The notes: generated by a model from the sequence alone, not told the origin. Positions 9,223 to 18,679 are shown, counted from the stretch's first letter. The stretch: 64,000 nt of DNA from JADGQM01 sp964441945 (GCA_964441945.1 CAYTWB010000010.1:1-64000), one strand, 5' to 3'. Made by a program: numbers and translations.

Positions 9223-12200
9223 ATGGGAGTTACACGGCGTGAGTTCCTTTTCATTTCCGGTACCATGGGTGCCGGCCTGGCGCTGTCGTCCCTCGGGGTC
9301 GACATGCGTTCAGTCCTGGCCCATGCGGAGGAGCTCAAGAAAATCGACAGGATCAAGAGTGCCAAACAGACCACCTCAATCTGCTACCACTGCTCGGTGA
9401 ACTGTGGATTGATCTGCAGCAGCGATCCGAAAACGGGTCAGATCTTCAACATCGAAGGAGACCCGGAGTATCCGATCAGTGAGGGATCGCTGTGTGCAAA
9501 GGGTGCCGCCATGTTCCAGATGTCGGCGCGCAACGAGCATCGCTTGACTAAAGTGCTTTATCGCAAGCCCGGTGGCGACAAATGGGAAACCAAAACCATG
9601 GACTGGGCCCTCACCGAGATTGCCAAAAGAATCAAGGCAACACGGGACAAAGACTTCATCGTCAAGAACGCGAAAGGTCAGGTTGTCAACCGGACCGAAT
9701 CCCTCGCCCATTTGGGCAGCTCCAAGCTGGACAACGAAGAGTGCTGGCTGGTCACGACGGCGATGAGGGCGCTTGGCATTGTCCAGATCGACCATCAGGC
9801 CAGGGTCTGACACGGTCCAAGCGTAGCGGCTCTGGGAGAGTCGTTCGGCCGTGGTTCCATGACCAATCATTACATCGATATCAAGAATGCCGACGTTATT
9901 CTGATCATGGGCGGCAATACCGCTGAAGCGCATCCCATTGCTTTCAAGTGGGTCTTGCGCGCCAGGGAGGAAAGAGGGGCGAAAATCATCCATGTGGATC
10001 CCCGTTTCACCAGGACTTCAGCCATGGCGGATGTTTACGTGCCCCTGCGCTCCGGGACGGACATAGCCTTCCTGGGCGGTATGATCAAATATATCCTTGA
10101 TAACAACAAGTACTTCGAACAATATGTCAAAGACTACACCAACGCTTCCTTCATTATTGATGAGAAGTTCGACTTCAAGGACGGTCTCTTTTCCGGCTAC
10201 GATCCCGCCACCCGGAAATATGACAAATCGACCTGGGTGTATAAGCTTGACGCCAACGGACTTGCCGAGAAGGACCCGACCTTACAGAATCCCCGGTGCG
10301 TTCTGCAGATGCTGAAGGCTCACTATTCCCGCTACGATCTGGAGAAGGTGTCGGCCATTACCGGTACCCCTGTGGAAGATCTCAAGACCGTCTACGAACT
10401 GTACGCCTCGACAGGAGTCAAGGACCGGGCCGGCACGGAGCTCTACGCTCTGGGTTGGACGCAGCACACCGTGGGCTCCCAGAACATCAGAACCATGGCC
10501 ATCGTCCAGCTTCTGCTGGGCAACATGGGGATTGCGGGAGGCGGCATCAACGCCCTGCGCGGCGAGCCCAACGTTCAGGGATCGACTGATCATGCCATCC
10601 TCTCACACATCCTTCCCGGCTATCTGAAGGCCCCCGTGGCCTCTTTGCCTACCCTGGCCGACTACCTGAAGAAGAACACCCCGACCACCAAGGAGCCGCA
10701 GTCGGCCAACTGGTATCAGAACACCCCCAAATACACGGTCAGCATTCTGAAGTCATGGTTCGGAGACAAGGCTACCAAGGAGAACGATTTTGGCTATTCT
10801 TACCTGCCCAAGCTGGACGACGGGCAGGATGCCACGGTGCTGAGCATGATTGACCGGATGTATGAAGGGAAGGTCAAGGGCTTCACCTGTGTCGGTCAGA
10901 ACCCTTGCATCAGCCTTCCCAATGCCAACAAGGTTCGGCAGGCCCTTGCCAAGCTGGACTGGATGGTCCACATCAACATCTTCGACAATGAGACCCCATC
11001 CTTCTGGAAGGGACCGGGAGTGGATCCCAAGAAGATCAAAACGGAAGTTTTCCTGCTTCCCGCCGCTGCTTCTATGGAAAAAGAAGGCAGCATGAGCAAC
11101 AGCGGCCGTTGGGTGCAGTGGAAGTACGTTGCCGAGAAACCACCCGGGGATGCCCTGTCCATGGGGGATATCCTCTGCCGTTTGGTGGCCAAGTTGAAGG
11201 ACCTTTACAAAAAAGACAAAGGGCCTTATGCCGACCCGATCCTCAATCTCTACTGGGACTATGCGGACGCCAAGGGGAACTATGATGCCGTGAAGGCGGC
11301 CAAGATGGTGAACGGTGTCTTTGTGGAAGATGTGACGGTGGGCGACAAGTCTTTCAAGAAGGGCGAATGTGTTCCCGGTTTTGGTTTCCTCCAGGCAGAC
11401 GGAAAGACCACCTGCGGAAACTGGATCTACTGCGGGGGGTTCAGCCAGGATGGGAAGAACCTCATGGCACGCAGAAAGACGGACGATCCAACCAAAACCG
11501 GCCTCTTTCCCGAGTGGGGCTGGGCCTGGCCGGTCAACCGGCGCATCCTGTACAACCGGTGCTCGGTGGACCAGGATGGAAACCCCTTCGACCCGAGCCG
11601 TGTCATTCTGAAATGGGAAAACGGCAAATGGGTGGGAGACGTTCCCGACGGCCCGTGGCCGCCCATGAGCGACAAGGAAAAAGGAAAACTGCCGTTTATC
11701 ATGAAGCCGGACGGCGTCGCCTCCATATTTGGTTCCGGCATGGTGGAAGGGCCTTTCCCCGAGCATTATGAGCCGCTCGAAGGGCCGCTGCCCAAGAACC
11801 TCATGTCCTCCCAGATGAGCAATCCAACCATCCGGATCTACTCGAAGGAGTGTGACAAGTTCGCTGGATGTGATCCGCACTTTCCATTCGTCTGCACCAC
11901 CTACAGCTGTACCGAGCATTGGTGCACCGGGAGTGAGACCAGGTGGATGTCCTGGCTCACAGAAGCCCAGCCTCAGGTTTATATAGAGTTGAGCAAGGAA
12001 TTGGCTGAGCTTCGTGGGATCAAGAACGGGGAGAAGGTGCGCGTGGAATCCCCTCGCGGCAAGCTTGAATGCGTGGCCATGGTCACCACCCGGTTCCGTC
12101 CCTTCAAAGTCGCGGGGCAGACAATCCACCAGGTGGGGTTGACCTACAACTACGGCTGGCTCTTCCCGAAGGATTGCGGCGACACAGCCAACCTGTTGAC

Positions 12201-12273
12201 CCCCACGGTCGGTGATGCCAACACCCAGACCCCGGAATACAAAGCCTTCATGGTCAACGTGACCAAGGTGTAG
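9223..12273 (+). CDS. fdhA: Formate dehydrogenase catalytic subunit, selenocysteine at residue 196, Tat-exported
   Basis: The frame is continuous only if the in-frame TGA at 9808-9810 is read as selenocysteine; the surrounding residues (ARV-U-HGPSV) match the family's U/C-HGP active site. The full product is 1016 residues. It has a twin-arginine signal (TRREFLFISG), so the folded enzyme is exported, and an N-terminal [4Fe-4S] site at Cys54, Cys57, Cys61 and Cys91. Molybdopterin-dinucleotide domains follow, and the C-terminal domain ends near 12270. GGAGAAGGAC precedes the ATG. It oxidises formate to CO2 (or runs in reverse) in the periplasm with FdhB. No membrane gamma subunit is encoded here, so electrons probably go to soluble cytochrome c. 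fdhB starts 12 bp downstream. A hairpin just after the TGA is listed separately. Confidence 0.96.
9808..9843 (+). promoter_or_regulatory. Selenocysteine TGA and bacterial SECIS hairpin in fdhA
   Basis: The TGA at 9808-9810 is followed after 16 nt by a hairpin: CGGCTCT (9827-9833), loop GGG, AGAGTCG (9837-9843). All seven pairs form, one of them G-U. The loop with G residues at this distance fits a SelB-binding bSECIS. This is read by eye, not folded by computer. Confidence 0.8.
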
Positions 12274-12285
12274 GAGGAGTGAGAC

Positions 12286-12933
12286 ATGGCTAGTGGAAAA
12301 TCCATAATGGTTGATACCTCCAGGTGTACGGCCTGCCGCGGTTGCCAGGTTGCCTGCAAACAGTGGAAGGGGCTGCCCGGCACCAAAACCAAGCAGACCG
12401 GCACCTACCAGAACCCGCCGGATCTGTCGGCTCAAACCCTGAAACTGGTTCGCTTTTCCGAAGGGGTCAAGGAAAACGGCAAGCCCTTCTGGTACTTCTT
12501 CTCCGAGCAGTGTCGCCACTGCGTCGAGCCACCCTGCGTGGACACTATTGGCGACGAGAAAGCGGCCGGCAAGAATGAAGCCACAGGGGCGGTGCTCTTT
12601 TTCGATAAGTCGAAAGAGGCCGCTTTTGAGGATGTCCGTACATCCTGTCCCTATAACATCCCCCGTCAGGACGAGAAGACCAAGGTGCTCGTCAAGTGCG
12701 ATATGTGCATTGACCGGATCACCAATAACCGGCCCCCGTCCTGTGTTCTGAGTTGCCCGACCGGGGCAATGGCCTTCGGCGACCGGGATGCCATCCTGGA
12801 TCAGGTGAAAAAGCGGGTCGAAGTGCTGAAAAAGACTTACCCCAAAGCTCAGGCGCTCAACGCTGAGGATGTCAGGGTAATCTATATCGTTACCGATGAT
12901 CCAAAGAAATACCATGAGTTTGCTGCTGTCTAG
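12286..12933 (+). CDS. fdhB: Formate dehydrogenase iron-sulfur subunit
   Basis: The 215-residue electron-transfer subunit carries four [4Fe-4S] cysteine groups. Visible motifs are CTACRGCQVACKQW near the N-terminus, CRHCVEPPC, a CPYNIP segment, CDMCIDR and SCVLSCPTGA. There is no signal peptide and no membrane helix, so it is probably carried out by the Tat signal of FdhA as a complex. The absence of a C-terminal anchor matches soluble periplasmic FdhAB of sulfate reducers. AGGAGGAGTGAGAC precedes the ATG. It lies 12 bp after fdhA, and a hairpin at 12948-12982 may end the transcript. Confidence 0.95.
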   Translation: MASGKSIMVDTSRCTACRGCQVACKQWKGLPGTKTKQTGTYQNPPDLSAQTLKLVRFSEGVKENGKPFWYFFSEQCRHCVEPPCVDTIGDEKAAGKNEATGAVLFFDKSKEAAFEDVRTSCPYNIPRQDEKTKVLVKCDMCIDRITNNRPPSCVLSCPTGAMAFGDRDAILDQVKKRVEVLKKTYPKAQALNAEDVRVIYIVTDDPKKYHEFAAV

Positions 12934-12947
12934 AAGAGAAGGCCAGG

Positions 12948-12982
12948 GGCCGCTTCCTGCTCACGACAGCGAGGAGGCGGCC
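12948..12982 (+). terminator. Likely terminator after fdhB
   Basis: GGCCGCTTCCTGCT and AGCGAGGAGGCGGCC form a long, slightly mismatched hairpin 15 bp after the fdhB stop. The tail (TGCTGTTCTTT) is only moderately T-rich, so termination may be partial. Confidence 0.5.
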
Positions 12983-13091
12983 TGCTGTTCTTTCCCACGA
13001 GAAAGCGTTTTAGATTGATAAGTGTTGCGTGACGTAGTATTGGAGGGACTTCGCAGGGCCTTTCAGCGCTGAGGAAGAAGCCTCCTTTGGT

Positions 13092-13161
13092 GAGCCTCCT
13101 GCAAAACGATAACGACTTCAACCTCGCGAAAACGGCGTTGAAGGGCTTTTGCAGGGGGCTC
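13092..13161. repeat. 70-bp inverted repeat between fdhB and fdhE
   Basis: GAGCCTCCTGCAAAA at 13092-13106 is answered by TTTTGCAGGGGGCTC at 13147-13161 with one wobble position. Inside, TTCAAC pairs with GTTGAA. The nested dyad is too long for a typical operator and looks like a REP-type or regulatory RNA hairpin. No second copy was seen in the window. The rest of the 289-bp gap shows nothing else. Confidence 0.6.
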
Positions 13162-13222
13162 TTGACTGTTGACGGGATTGTGAACATTCCGGGTATTCTT
13201 GAATCCGGACGGGAGCTCTTAT

Positions 13223-14173
13223 ATGGGACAGAACGACCCTGGAGAAAAGGCCGCACAGAGAGTGGCGGAAGCGCTACAGAAAACGGGAGCCCAACGCAGT
13301 CATCTGGGAGATGTGCTCAAGGCGTTCAGTGCCATGCGGATTGAACAGGCACGCTGGAAGGCGGAGCTCACAACCCCACTGGATTGTGAGGATATCGCCG
13401 CTCCTGACCCGGAAAGATTCGGTAAAGGTATTCCTCTTGCCGGCAGAGAACGGCTCTGCCGCCTGGGCGATTTGTGGCGGACTGCCGTCGAGCGGCTCAT
13501 TCCCCCGTTGAAAGAGGGTTTTCCAACAATCAGCGGACAGATCGAAAAGCTGCAAGCGGCCATCCTGGATGGAAGCTTTTTACCCGACATGTTGCTTGGT
13601 GCGGCATTAGGAGGCAGGAACCAGGTGGCACAAGAAATGGCGGCAGATGTCGACATGGATGCTGAGCTCATCGGTTTCATCTTGACCGAGCTTGCCAGGC
13701 CGGTGGTCGAAAAACGCGCCGAGCTCCTGCAGCCTCTGATCAATGATCTCACCTGGAACAAAGGGTACTGTCCCGTTTGCGGATCGCTTCCTGCGTTGAG
13801 CCTGCTCAGGGAAAAGGAAGGCCGGCGCTGGCTCCGATGCGATTTTTGTGCGCACGCATGGCGTTTTCATCGCACTACCTGTCCCTTTTGCGACACCCAG
13901 GAGGTGAGAGATTCTGAGTTCTTCTTCATTGAAGGATGCCAGCAGGAACGGGTGGAAGTCTGCCATAAATGCAAACGATACATCACTGCGATCGATCTTA
14001 GAACTTTTGCCGATGAAGTGGTATTGGAAGTAGCGGACATTGCTCTGATGCACCTGGATGCCATTGCCCAGGAAAAGGGTTTCCAGCCCATGAAGGGTAG
14101 TGGCTGGCAGGGCACTGATCAGACCTCCTCTGTGACAGATGCCAACCCTGAGACGGTTTCAACTGATGCATGA
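13223..14173 (+). CDS. fdhE: Formate dehydrogenase accessory protein FdhE
   Basis: FdhE binds the folded formate dehydrogenase before Tat export and helps maturation. The 316-residue product shows the family's paired CxxC metal-binding knuckles in the C-terminal half: CPVCGSLP, CDFCAHAW, CPFCDT and CHKCKRYI. The frame opens earlier (TTG 13199), but GGGAGC just before ATG 13223 decides the start. It is separated from fdhB by 289 bp with a hairpin and an inverted repeat, so it may have its own promoter. It completes the local formate dehydrogenase set. Confidence 0.93.
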   Translation: MGQNDPGEKAAQRVAEALQKTGAQRSHLGDVLKAFSAMRIEQARWKAELTTPLDCEDIAAPDPERFGKGIPLAGRERLCRLGDLWRTAVERLIPPLKEGFPTISGQIEKLQAAILDGSFLPDMLLGAALGGRNQVAQEMAADVDMDAELIGFILTELARPVVEKRAELLQPLINDLTWNKGYCPVCGSLPALSLLREKEGRRWLRCDFCAHAWRFHRTTCPFCDTQEVRDSEFFFIEGCQQERVEVCHKCKRYITAIDLRTFADEVVLEVADIALMHLDAIAQEKGFQPMKGSGWQGTDQTSSVTDANPETVSTDA

Positions 14174-14226
14174 TCGAGTGCACCCCTGCGGGTTCGCTCA
14201 CAGGGAGAGCAACTTGCCGGATTCAC

Positions 14227-15000
14227 TCATGGATTTCGTTTATAACGTTCCTTTTTTGCCTCCCGTTTCCAATCGTCCTTTTTCCGGCCTCGCTTCCCGC
14301 TGCTTTTATCGGCGCCAGCCACGCCGGATGAGTGACCGTTCAGTTGCCTGGCATCCAGCAGAAACGAACCGGGCGATAAAGGCAGGTCCGGTCGCCCCGG
14401 TTTCGTTTCAGCTCTTTTCCGAGACGTGAGAAGTGAAAGCTGTTCAGCACGAATAAGGGGGAAGATGAGGTAGCGGAGGGGAACACGTTCAACGAGATAT
14501 AACCCGGCACCGGCCAGGCGAATTGCCTCGCCCTCGGTGCAGGCCCTGCCCGCAAGGACTTGAAGCAGCAGCACCCCCTGATCACGCCTTTTGCCGATAC
14601 GCAGCGCAAAATCCCTGTCGGCACTGAGAGGCACAAAAAAACGGTTGCTGCGGTCTATCCCATGCTCCATCACCACCGCATATTGCTTCTGCCGACAGGC
14701 AAAATAGAGCCTCTCCGGCAGGTCCTGGACAATCGGGTAGGACGGCCTGTCCAGGTCAGATCGCAAACGAAGCAGGTTACCGTCCAGCACAAATGGGAGG
14801 TCCAATCCCAGGAGGCTCAATTCCCTCAGGTGGCTTTCGCGGACAAAACGAAGGGAGGGGTCTTCCTGCAGGGCCCAGTAGAGCTCTTTCCACGGCATTG
14901 TTCCGTCCGGGTCCCAGAAGAGGCCGTATTCGGCCGGAGCATGATAAGCAACGTAGCTTAAGGTTTTACTCAATGTTCTCGGGCTGTATTGTGCCGTCAT
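14227..15000 (-). CDS. Divergent RNA 2'-phosphotransferase (KptA/Tpt1) family protein
   Basis: The 257-residue protein has the KptA layout: an N-terminal winged-helix part (RTLSKTLSYVAYHAPAEYGL, cf. the usual LSKxLSYxLRHxP) and an ADP-ribosyltransferase-like part (FFVPLSADRDFALRIGKRRDQGVLLLQV, VERVPLRYL). KptA removes an internal 2'-phosphate from RNA using NAD. Two expected signatures are altered: the Arg of the L-R-H motif is replaced (AYH) and the LYHGT-like segment reads LYFACR. The C-terminal 55 residues form a basic Ser/Lys/Arg tail not normal for KptA. GGAGAA upstream supports ATG 15000 over 15015. It may have a changed substrate or be catalytically weak. Confidence 0.7.
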   Translation of the reverse strand: MTAQYSPRTLSKTLSYVAYHAPAEYGLFWDPDGTMPWKELYWALQEDPSLRFVRESHLRELSLLGLDLPFVLDGNLLRLRSDLDRPSYPIVQDLPERLYFACRQKQYAVVMEHGIDRSNRFFVPLSADRDFALRIGKRRDQGVLLLQVLAGRACTEGEAIRLAGAGLYLVERVPLRYLIFPLIRAEQLSLLTSRKRAETKPGRPDLPLSPGSFLLDARQLNGHSSGVAGADKSSGKRGRKKDDWKREAKKERYKRNP

Positions 15001-15243
15001 GCGACGCTTCTCCATTCACCAATCATTTCCTTGACTGGGTTTTCGACGTGAGCAGGGGGATTTTCAACGCTCTTACAGTACTTCAAAGCCGCACAAAAAT
15101 TGAGTTTTATTTAAGTTTACATAATATATATTATCAGACATCATATTGGGTGTTCTGGACCCCGTCGTTTGCCCATGCGCGTCAACTTAAGAGAATTCGA
15201 TTGTACTTCCGAATATTTATGGCTGCGGTTGAAGACACACATC

Positions 15244-15336
15244 GTCACCCCGGCAGGCATTTAGCCGGGGTCCAGAAGACTCTCAAGGGCCTGGATTCCG
15301 GCCAACCCGGATTCCGGTAAACATGCCGGAATGACG
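15244..15336. repeat. TTCCGGC double-hairpin repeat, copy 1
   Basis: GTCACCCCGGC opens and GCCGGAATGAC closes this 93-bp palindromic unit, with inner GTCCAG and CTGGATTCCGG arms. The same core sits within the two elements at 23176-23309 and 25878-26034. It lacks their outer terminal inverted repeats. The remaining DNA from 15001 to 15480 is AT-rich at 15090-15150 and shows no gene. Confidence 0.7.
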
Positions 15337-15485
15337 TTCGGGGGACTACCCGAATTTGTGATACACTGAAAATCCTCAAATTGACGCGAATGGGCTTTCG
15401 CCGGGGTAACGGTGTGAGTGAGTTTGGAGATAGTCTCTGAGTGCTTCCACTCACTGGAGTGCGCGCCATTCAGGGTATTTTTCGC

Positions 15486-15514
15486 TTGACTTTCTCTGCC
15501 GCCTTTATTAATTA
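15486..15514 (+). promoter_or_regulatory. Probable sigma-70 promoter of the tRNA-Gly gene
   Basis: TTGACT at 15486-15491 is followed after 17 bp by TAATTA (15509-15514). The spacing is ideal and the tRNA starts 15 bp later. The -10 match is only fair. Confidence 0.5.
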
Positions 15515-15528
15515 ACAGCGGCGACAGA

Positions 15529-15603
<75 letters not shown>

Positions 15604-15618
15604 TCAGAAAGATAGCCA

Positions 15619-15645
15619 GGGTGGTAACGAAGCCACCCTTTTTTT
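15619..15645 (+). terminator. Terminator after tRNA-Gly
   Basis: GGGTGG (15619-15624) pairs with CCACCC (15633-15638) and is followed by seven T residues. It begins 16 bp after the tRNA CCA end and precedes the DHH gene. Confidence 0.85.
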
Positions 15646-15692
15646 GTCATGCCGTATTTGGCGTTGCTTTCTTCTGCCCGTTCACCTGGAAG

Positions 15693-16718
15693 ATGAAAAG
15701 AGCTCAGACAAGACCCGGTGCTGAGAATGCCACCAAGCACAGATCAAAAAGAGAAGCCCTGGAAGAGCTCTGTTCTCATTTTCATCCCAAAGATCATGTG
15801 TTGATAACAATCGATCCGGACCCGGATGCCATTGGCTCAGCGCTCGCACTGAAACGGATTCTCTGGCACAGGGTTCAGTCCACTACGATTGGGATGATAC
15901 GCCCCATCAGGCGCCTCAACAATCTTACAATGGTGCGAATTCTAAAGCTCCCGCTCGTTCTGCTCACACGCGACAAGCCCGAACGCTTTGACAAATATGT
16001 TGTGGTAGACGGGCAGCCAAACCACAATGAATTCTTTCAGCGCTTTCATTATACCGCAGTCATTGACCACCACCCGGCCGGCGACTCTCTGGGAGAGGCA
16101 TCCTTTGTGGACATCCGTCCGGGATATGGTTCTACCAGCACAATCCTCACTGAATTCATGAAGACCGCCCGGATCAAGCCTTCCAAGACGATTGCCACGG
16201 TCCTCCTGTACGGTATTAAGACCGACACGCGCAACTTCGAGCGCAACACCATCGTTCAAGATATTGAGGCCTTTCGCTATCTCTTTCCTTTGGCCAATCA
16301 CAGCACACTGAGAAAAATAGAAATTGCTGATCTGTCGTTTGGTGATCTGAAGTATTTCCATCAAGCTGTCGAGCGAAAGCATGTTGTCAGGGACCGCCTT
16401 TTTGCACACCTGGACGAAATCCCTTCGGCTGATATTCTTGTTGTGATTGCTGAATTCTTTCTGAAAGTTCACGACATTTCATGGAGTATCATTTCCGGCA
16501 TCCTTGAGGGCAACTTGATTATCGTGGTGCGCAATGACGGCAGCAGGGATGCCGGCAAGATCATCAGGCGGGCCTTCGGGCATATGGGATGTGCAGGAGG
16601 TCATCAGGCCATGGCGAGGGCTGAAATCCCACTTGCCAACCTGGGCCAGGTCCTGGAGAAGCCGACCTCATCCGCAATTGAGTTTCTCATACGAAAGCGA
16701 CTGTCTCCTTTCCCATGA
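15693..16718 (+). CDS. DHH-family phosphoesterase (nanoRNase/pAp phosphatase-like)
   Basis: The 341-residue protein belongs to the DHH/DHHA1 superfamily, metal-dependent phosphoesterases that act on short RNA, pAp or cyclic dinucleotide products. Metal-site motifs are DPDPDAIGSA (about 41-50), VVDGQPNH, the signature DHH (VIDHHPAG), and KTDTRNF. The C-terminal DHHA1 motif reads GHMGCAGGHQAMA. It is not fused to CBS or GGDEF domains. A TGGAAG ribosome site supports ATG 15693. Its TGA overlaps the ATG of rnhA (ATGA), so the two RNA-degrading enzymes are translationally coupled. The exact substrate cannot be told from sequence. Confidence 0.87.
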   Translation: MKRAQTRPGAENATKHRSKREALEELCSHFHPKDHVLITIDPDPDAIGSALALKRILWHRVQSTTIGMIRPIRRLNNLTMVRILKLPLVLLTRDKPERFDKYVVVDGQPNHNEFFQRFHYTAVIDHHPAGDSLGEASFVDIRPGYGSTSTILTEFMKTARIKPSKTIATVLLYGIKTDTRNFERNTIVQDIEAFRYLFPLANHSTLRKIEIADLSFGDLKYFHQAVERKHVVRDRLFAHLDEIPSADILVVIAEFFLKVHDISWSIISGILEGNLIIVVRNDGSRDAGKIIRRAFGHMGCAGGHQAMARAEIPLANLGQVLEKPTSSAIEFLIRKRLSPFP

Positions 16719-17155
16719 CATCTGACAGAGTGGAGATTTTTACGGACGGTGCCTGTTCCCCCAATCCTGGACCGGGAGGTTGGGGAGCGATCTTGCGCTA
16801 CGGTGAGATCGAAAAGGAGATGTCCGGCCATGCCCCGGGAACGACGAATAATCGCATGGAATTGACTGCAGTTGTGGAAGCGCTCCGAGCAATCAAGAGG
16901 CCTTGCCGCATCACCATCCACACGGATTCCCGCTACATAAAGGATGGCATAACCCGCTGGATCCTGGTATGGAAACGTAACGGGTGGAAAACGAGCGCCG
17001 GGACGCCTGTCAAGAACAAAGATCTCTGGCTTGCTCTGGACGAAGCAAGCCAACGCCATTCAATCGAATGGAATTGGGTTAGGGGCCACACGGGCCATCC
17101 TGAGAATGAACGCTGCGATCTGTTGGCTCGTTCGGCAATCCGGGAGAACGACTGA
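16715..17155 (+). CDS. rnhA: Ribonuclease HI
   Basis: RNase HI cuts the RNA strand of RNA-DNA hybrids. The 146-residue size is typical. Catalytic residues are visible: Asp in IFTDGACSPNPG, Glu in NNRMELTAV, Asp in IHTDSRYIKDG, and the RGHTGHPENERCD segment carrying the mobile His and last Asp. The ATG overlaps the stop of the DHH phosphoesterase by 4 bases. Confidence 0.96.
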   Translation: MTSDRVEIFTDGACSPNPGPGGWGAILRYGEIEKEMSGHAPGTTNNRMELTAVVEALRAIKRPCRITIHTDSRYIKDGITRWILVWKRNGWKTSAGTPVKNKDLWLALDEASQRHSIEWNWVRGHTGHPENERCDLLARSAIREND

Positions 17156-17179
17156 CTTCACAGCAGGCCGGCAGACAGA

Positions 17180-18679
17180 TCATTCCCAGTGCTCTATTTT
17201 TTCACTTCCGATGATATACCGGCAAGCCCGCCCTTTGCCGGTCCGCTGTAAGACCCCTGAGTCGACCATTTCGCTCAGTTCCCGCAAGGCCTGACGCTCT
17301 GATATGTCATTGAGCTGAGAGTAGTACTTGTTGGTGATGAAGCCATGGTCCTTAATGAAGTCAATAGTTCTCAGCTGACGCGGCCGCAAACCCCATTGTG
17401 GGAGTCGATCGCCTGGTCCCAATCCTTTAGGCGAGCCCATGTTTTCTGGTGACACCCCATCCTCGGATGACGTGGATTCCCGAGAATCCTGCCTTCTCAT
17501 AGTTTGAGCGGGCTCCCGGATTTCCTGAGGGAGGTCCTTGACCATGATTCTTTCTCCAGTCGAAAGGATCACGGCCCTTTCGATAACATTCTCCAATTCC
17601 CGCACATTTCCCGGCCACGAATAATCCAGCAGGGTGCGCATGGCTTCCGGCTCGAAGGCGGTCAGGACAGGACCACCCTCCTGTGTGTATTTGGCCAGGA
17701 AGTGGTTGACAAGTAGAGGAATGTCGTCTGTTCTCTCCCTCAGCAGGGGAAGTTGCACATGAACCACATTGAGACGGTAGTAGAGATCGGAGCGAAATTT
17801 TCCCCGGGCAACCTCCTCTTTGAGGTTCCGATTGGAGGCTGCTACAACTCGAACGTCCACCTTAAGGGTCTGGCTGCCCCCTACCCGTTCGAATTCCATC
17901 TCCTGGAGGACACGCAGAAGCTTGACCTGAAGAGGCGGTGACATTTCACTGATCTCATCCAGAAAAAGCGTCCCTTCGTGAGCCAACTCAAAACGCCCTT
18001 TGCGCAGATTCACCGCACCGGTAAACGCTCCCTTTTCATGGCCGAACAGCTCACTTTCCAGGAGGGTTTCAGGCAGGGCGCCACAGTTGACCGTGATAAA
18101 GGGAAGCTCCCGCCTGGAGCTGTTAAAGTGTATGGCGCGGGCGATCAGTTCCTTCCCTGTACCGGATTCACCGGTTATCAGTATCGTCGCCCTGGATGGC
18201 GCGACCTTTTCAATCAGCTGGTAGATGCGCTGCATCGAGGCGCTCTTGCCGATAATATTCCCGAACTGGTAGCGTTCCTGGAGTTCCTGGCTCAAGTATC
18301 GGTTTCTGCGCACGAGTTGGTAATGGTCGATGGCTTTGCGGATGGTGAGCTTCAATTCCTCATTCTTAAAGGGCTTGAGAATGTAGTCGAAAGCGCCCTT
18401 TTTCATGGCCTCCACAGCCTTTTCCACGGAGCCGTAAGCGGTCATCATGATAATCGGGAGATCGGGATGCTGGATATGAATGCGATGGAGAAAAGCCATG
18501 CCGTCCATACCCGGCATCTTCATATCCGTGATCACGACATCCAGATCATATTCCGCAACGATCTCCAGACCCTTTTCCGCAGTGTCCGCGGTGGCTACGT
18601 GGTACCCTTCTTCACTGAGCAGGTCTTCGAGAATCAGAAGGTAGTTCTTTTCGTCATCTACAATCAGAATACTTTCCAT
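17180..18679 (-). CDS. Sigma-54-dependent response regulator with a winged-helix C-terminus
   Basis: This 499-residue NtrC-class activator has a receiver domain (1-120, phosphoacceptor Asp52 in VITDMKMP, Lys in ILKPFK), then an AAA+ domain (about 140-375) with Walker A GESGTGKE, the sigma-54 contact loop GAFTGA and a Walker B region (GTLFLDEISEM). After a Ser/Gly linker, the C-terminal domain (about 425-495) is not the usual Fis-type helix-turn-helix. It reads LRPRQLRTIDFIKDHGFIT then YYSQLNDISERQALRELS and a wing (LQRTGKGRACRYI), like winged-helix domains of the helicase/Fic type. Its partner kinase is the next gene upstream (18779-20266). Target genes are unknown. Confidence 0.92.
   Translation of the reverse strand: MESILIVDDEKNYLLILEDLLSEEGYHVATADTAEKGLEIVAEYDLDVVITDMKMPGMDGMAFLHRIHIQHPDLPIIMMTAYGSVEKAVEAMKKGAFDYILKPFKNEELKLTIRKAIDHYQLVRRNRYLSQELQERYQFGNIIGKSASMQRIYQLIEKVAPSRATILITGESGTGKELIARAIHFNSSRRELPFITVNCGALPETLLESELFGHEKGAFTGAVNLRKGRFELAHEGTLFLDEISEMSPPLQVKLLRVLQEMEFERVGGSQTLKVDVRVVAASNRNLKEEVARGKFRSDLYYRLNVVHVQLPLLRERTDDIPLLVNHFLAKYTQEGGPVLTAFEPEAMRTLLDYSWPGNVRELENVIERAVILSTGERIMVKDLPQEIREPAQTMRRQDSRESTSSEDGVSPENMGSPKGLGPGDRLPQWGLRPRQLRTIDFIKDHGFITNKYYSQLNDISERQALRELSEMVDSGVLQRTGKGRACRYIIGSEKIEHWE

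Noticed and set aside
9223..12273. fdhA seen as two separate genes or a nonsense-mutated pseudogene
   Set aside because: The frame does not shift, the stop is TGA at the known Sec position (V-U-HGP) and a SECIS-like hairpin follows; the locus also has full accessory genes.
10753..12915. A 720-codon open frame on the minus strand opposite fdhA/fdhB
   Set aside because: It mirrors a GC-rich, strongly coding plus-strand gene; the translation has no recognisable domain and no ribosome site.
15001..15528. A protein gene upstream of tRNA-Gly
   Set aside because: The open frames there are driven by the palindromic repeat and AT-rich DNA; none has a ribosome site or family resemblance.
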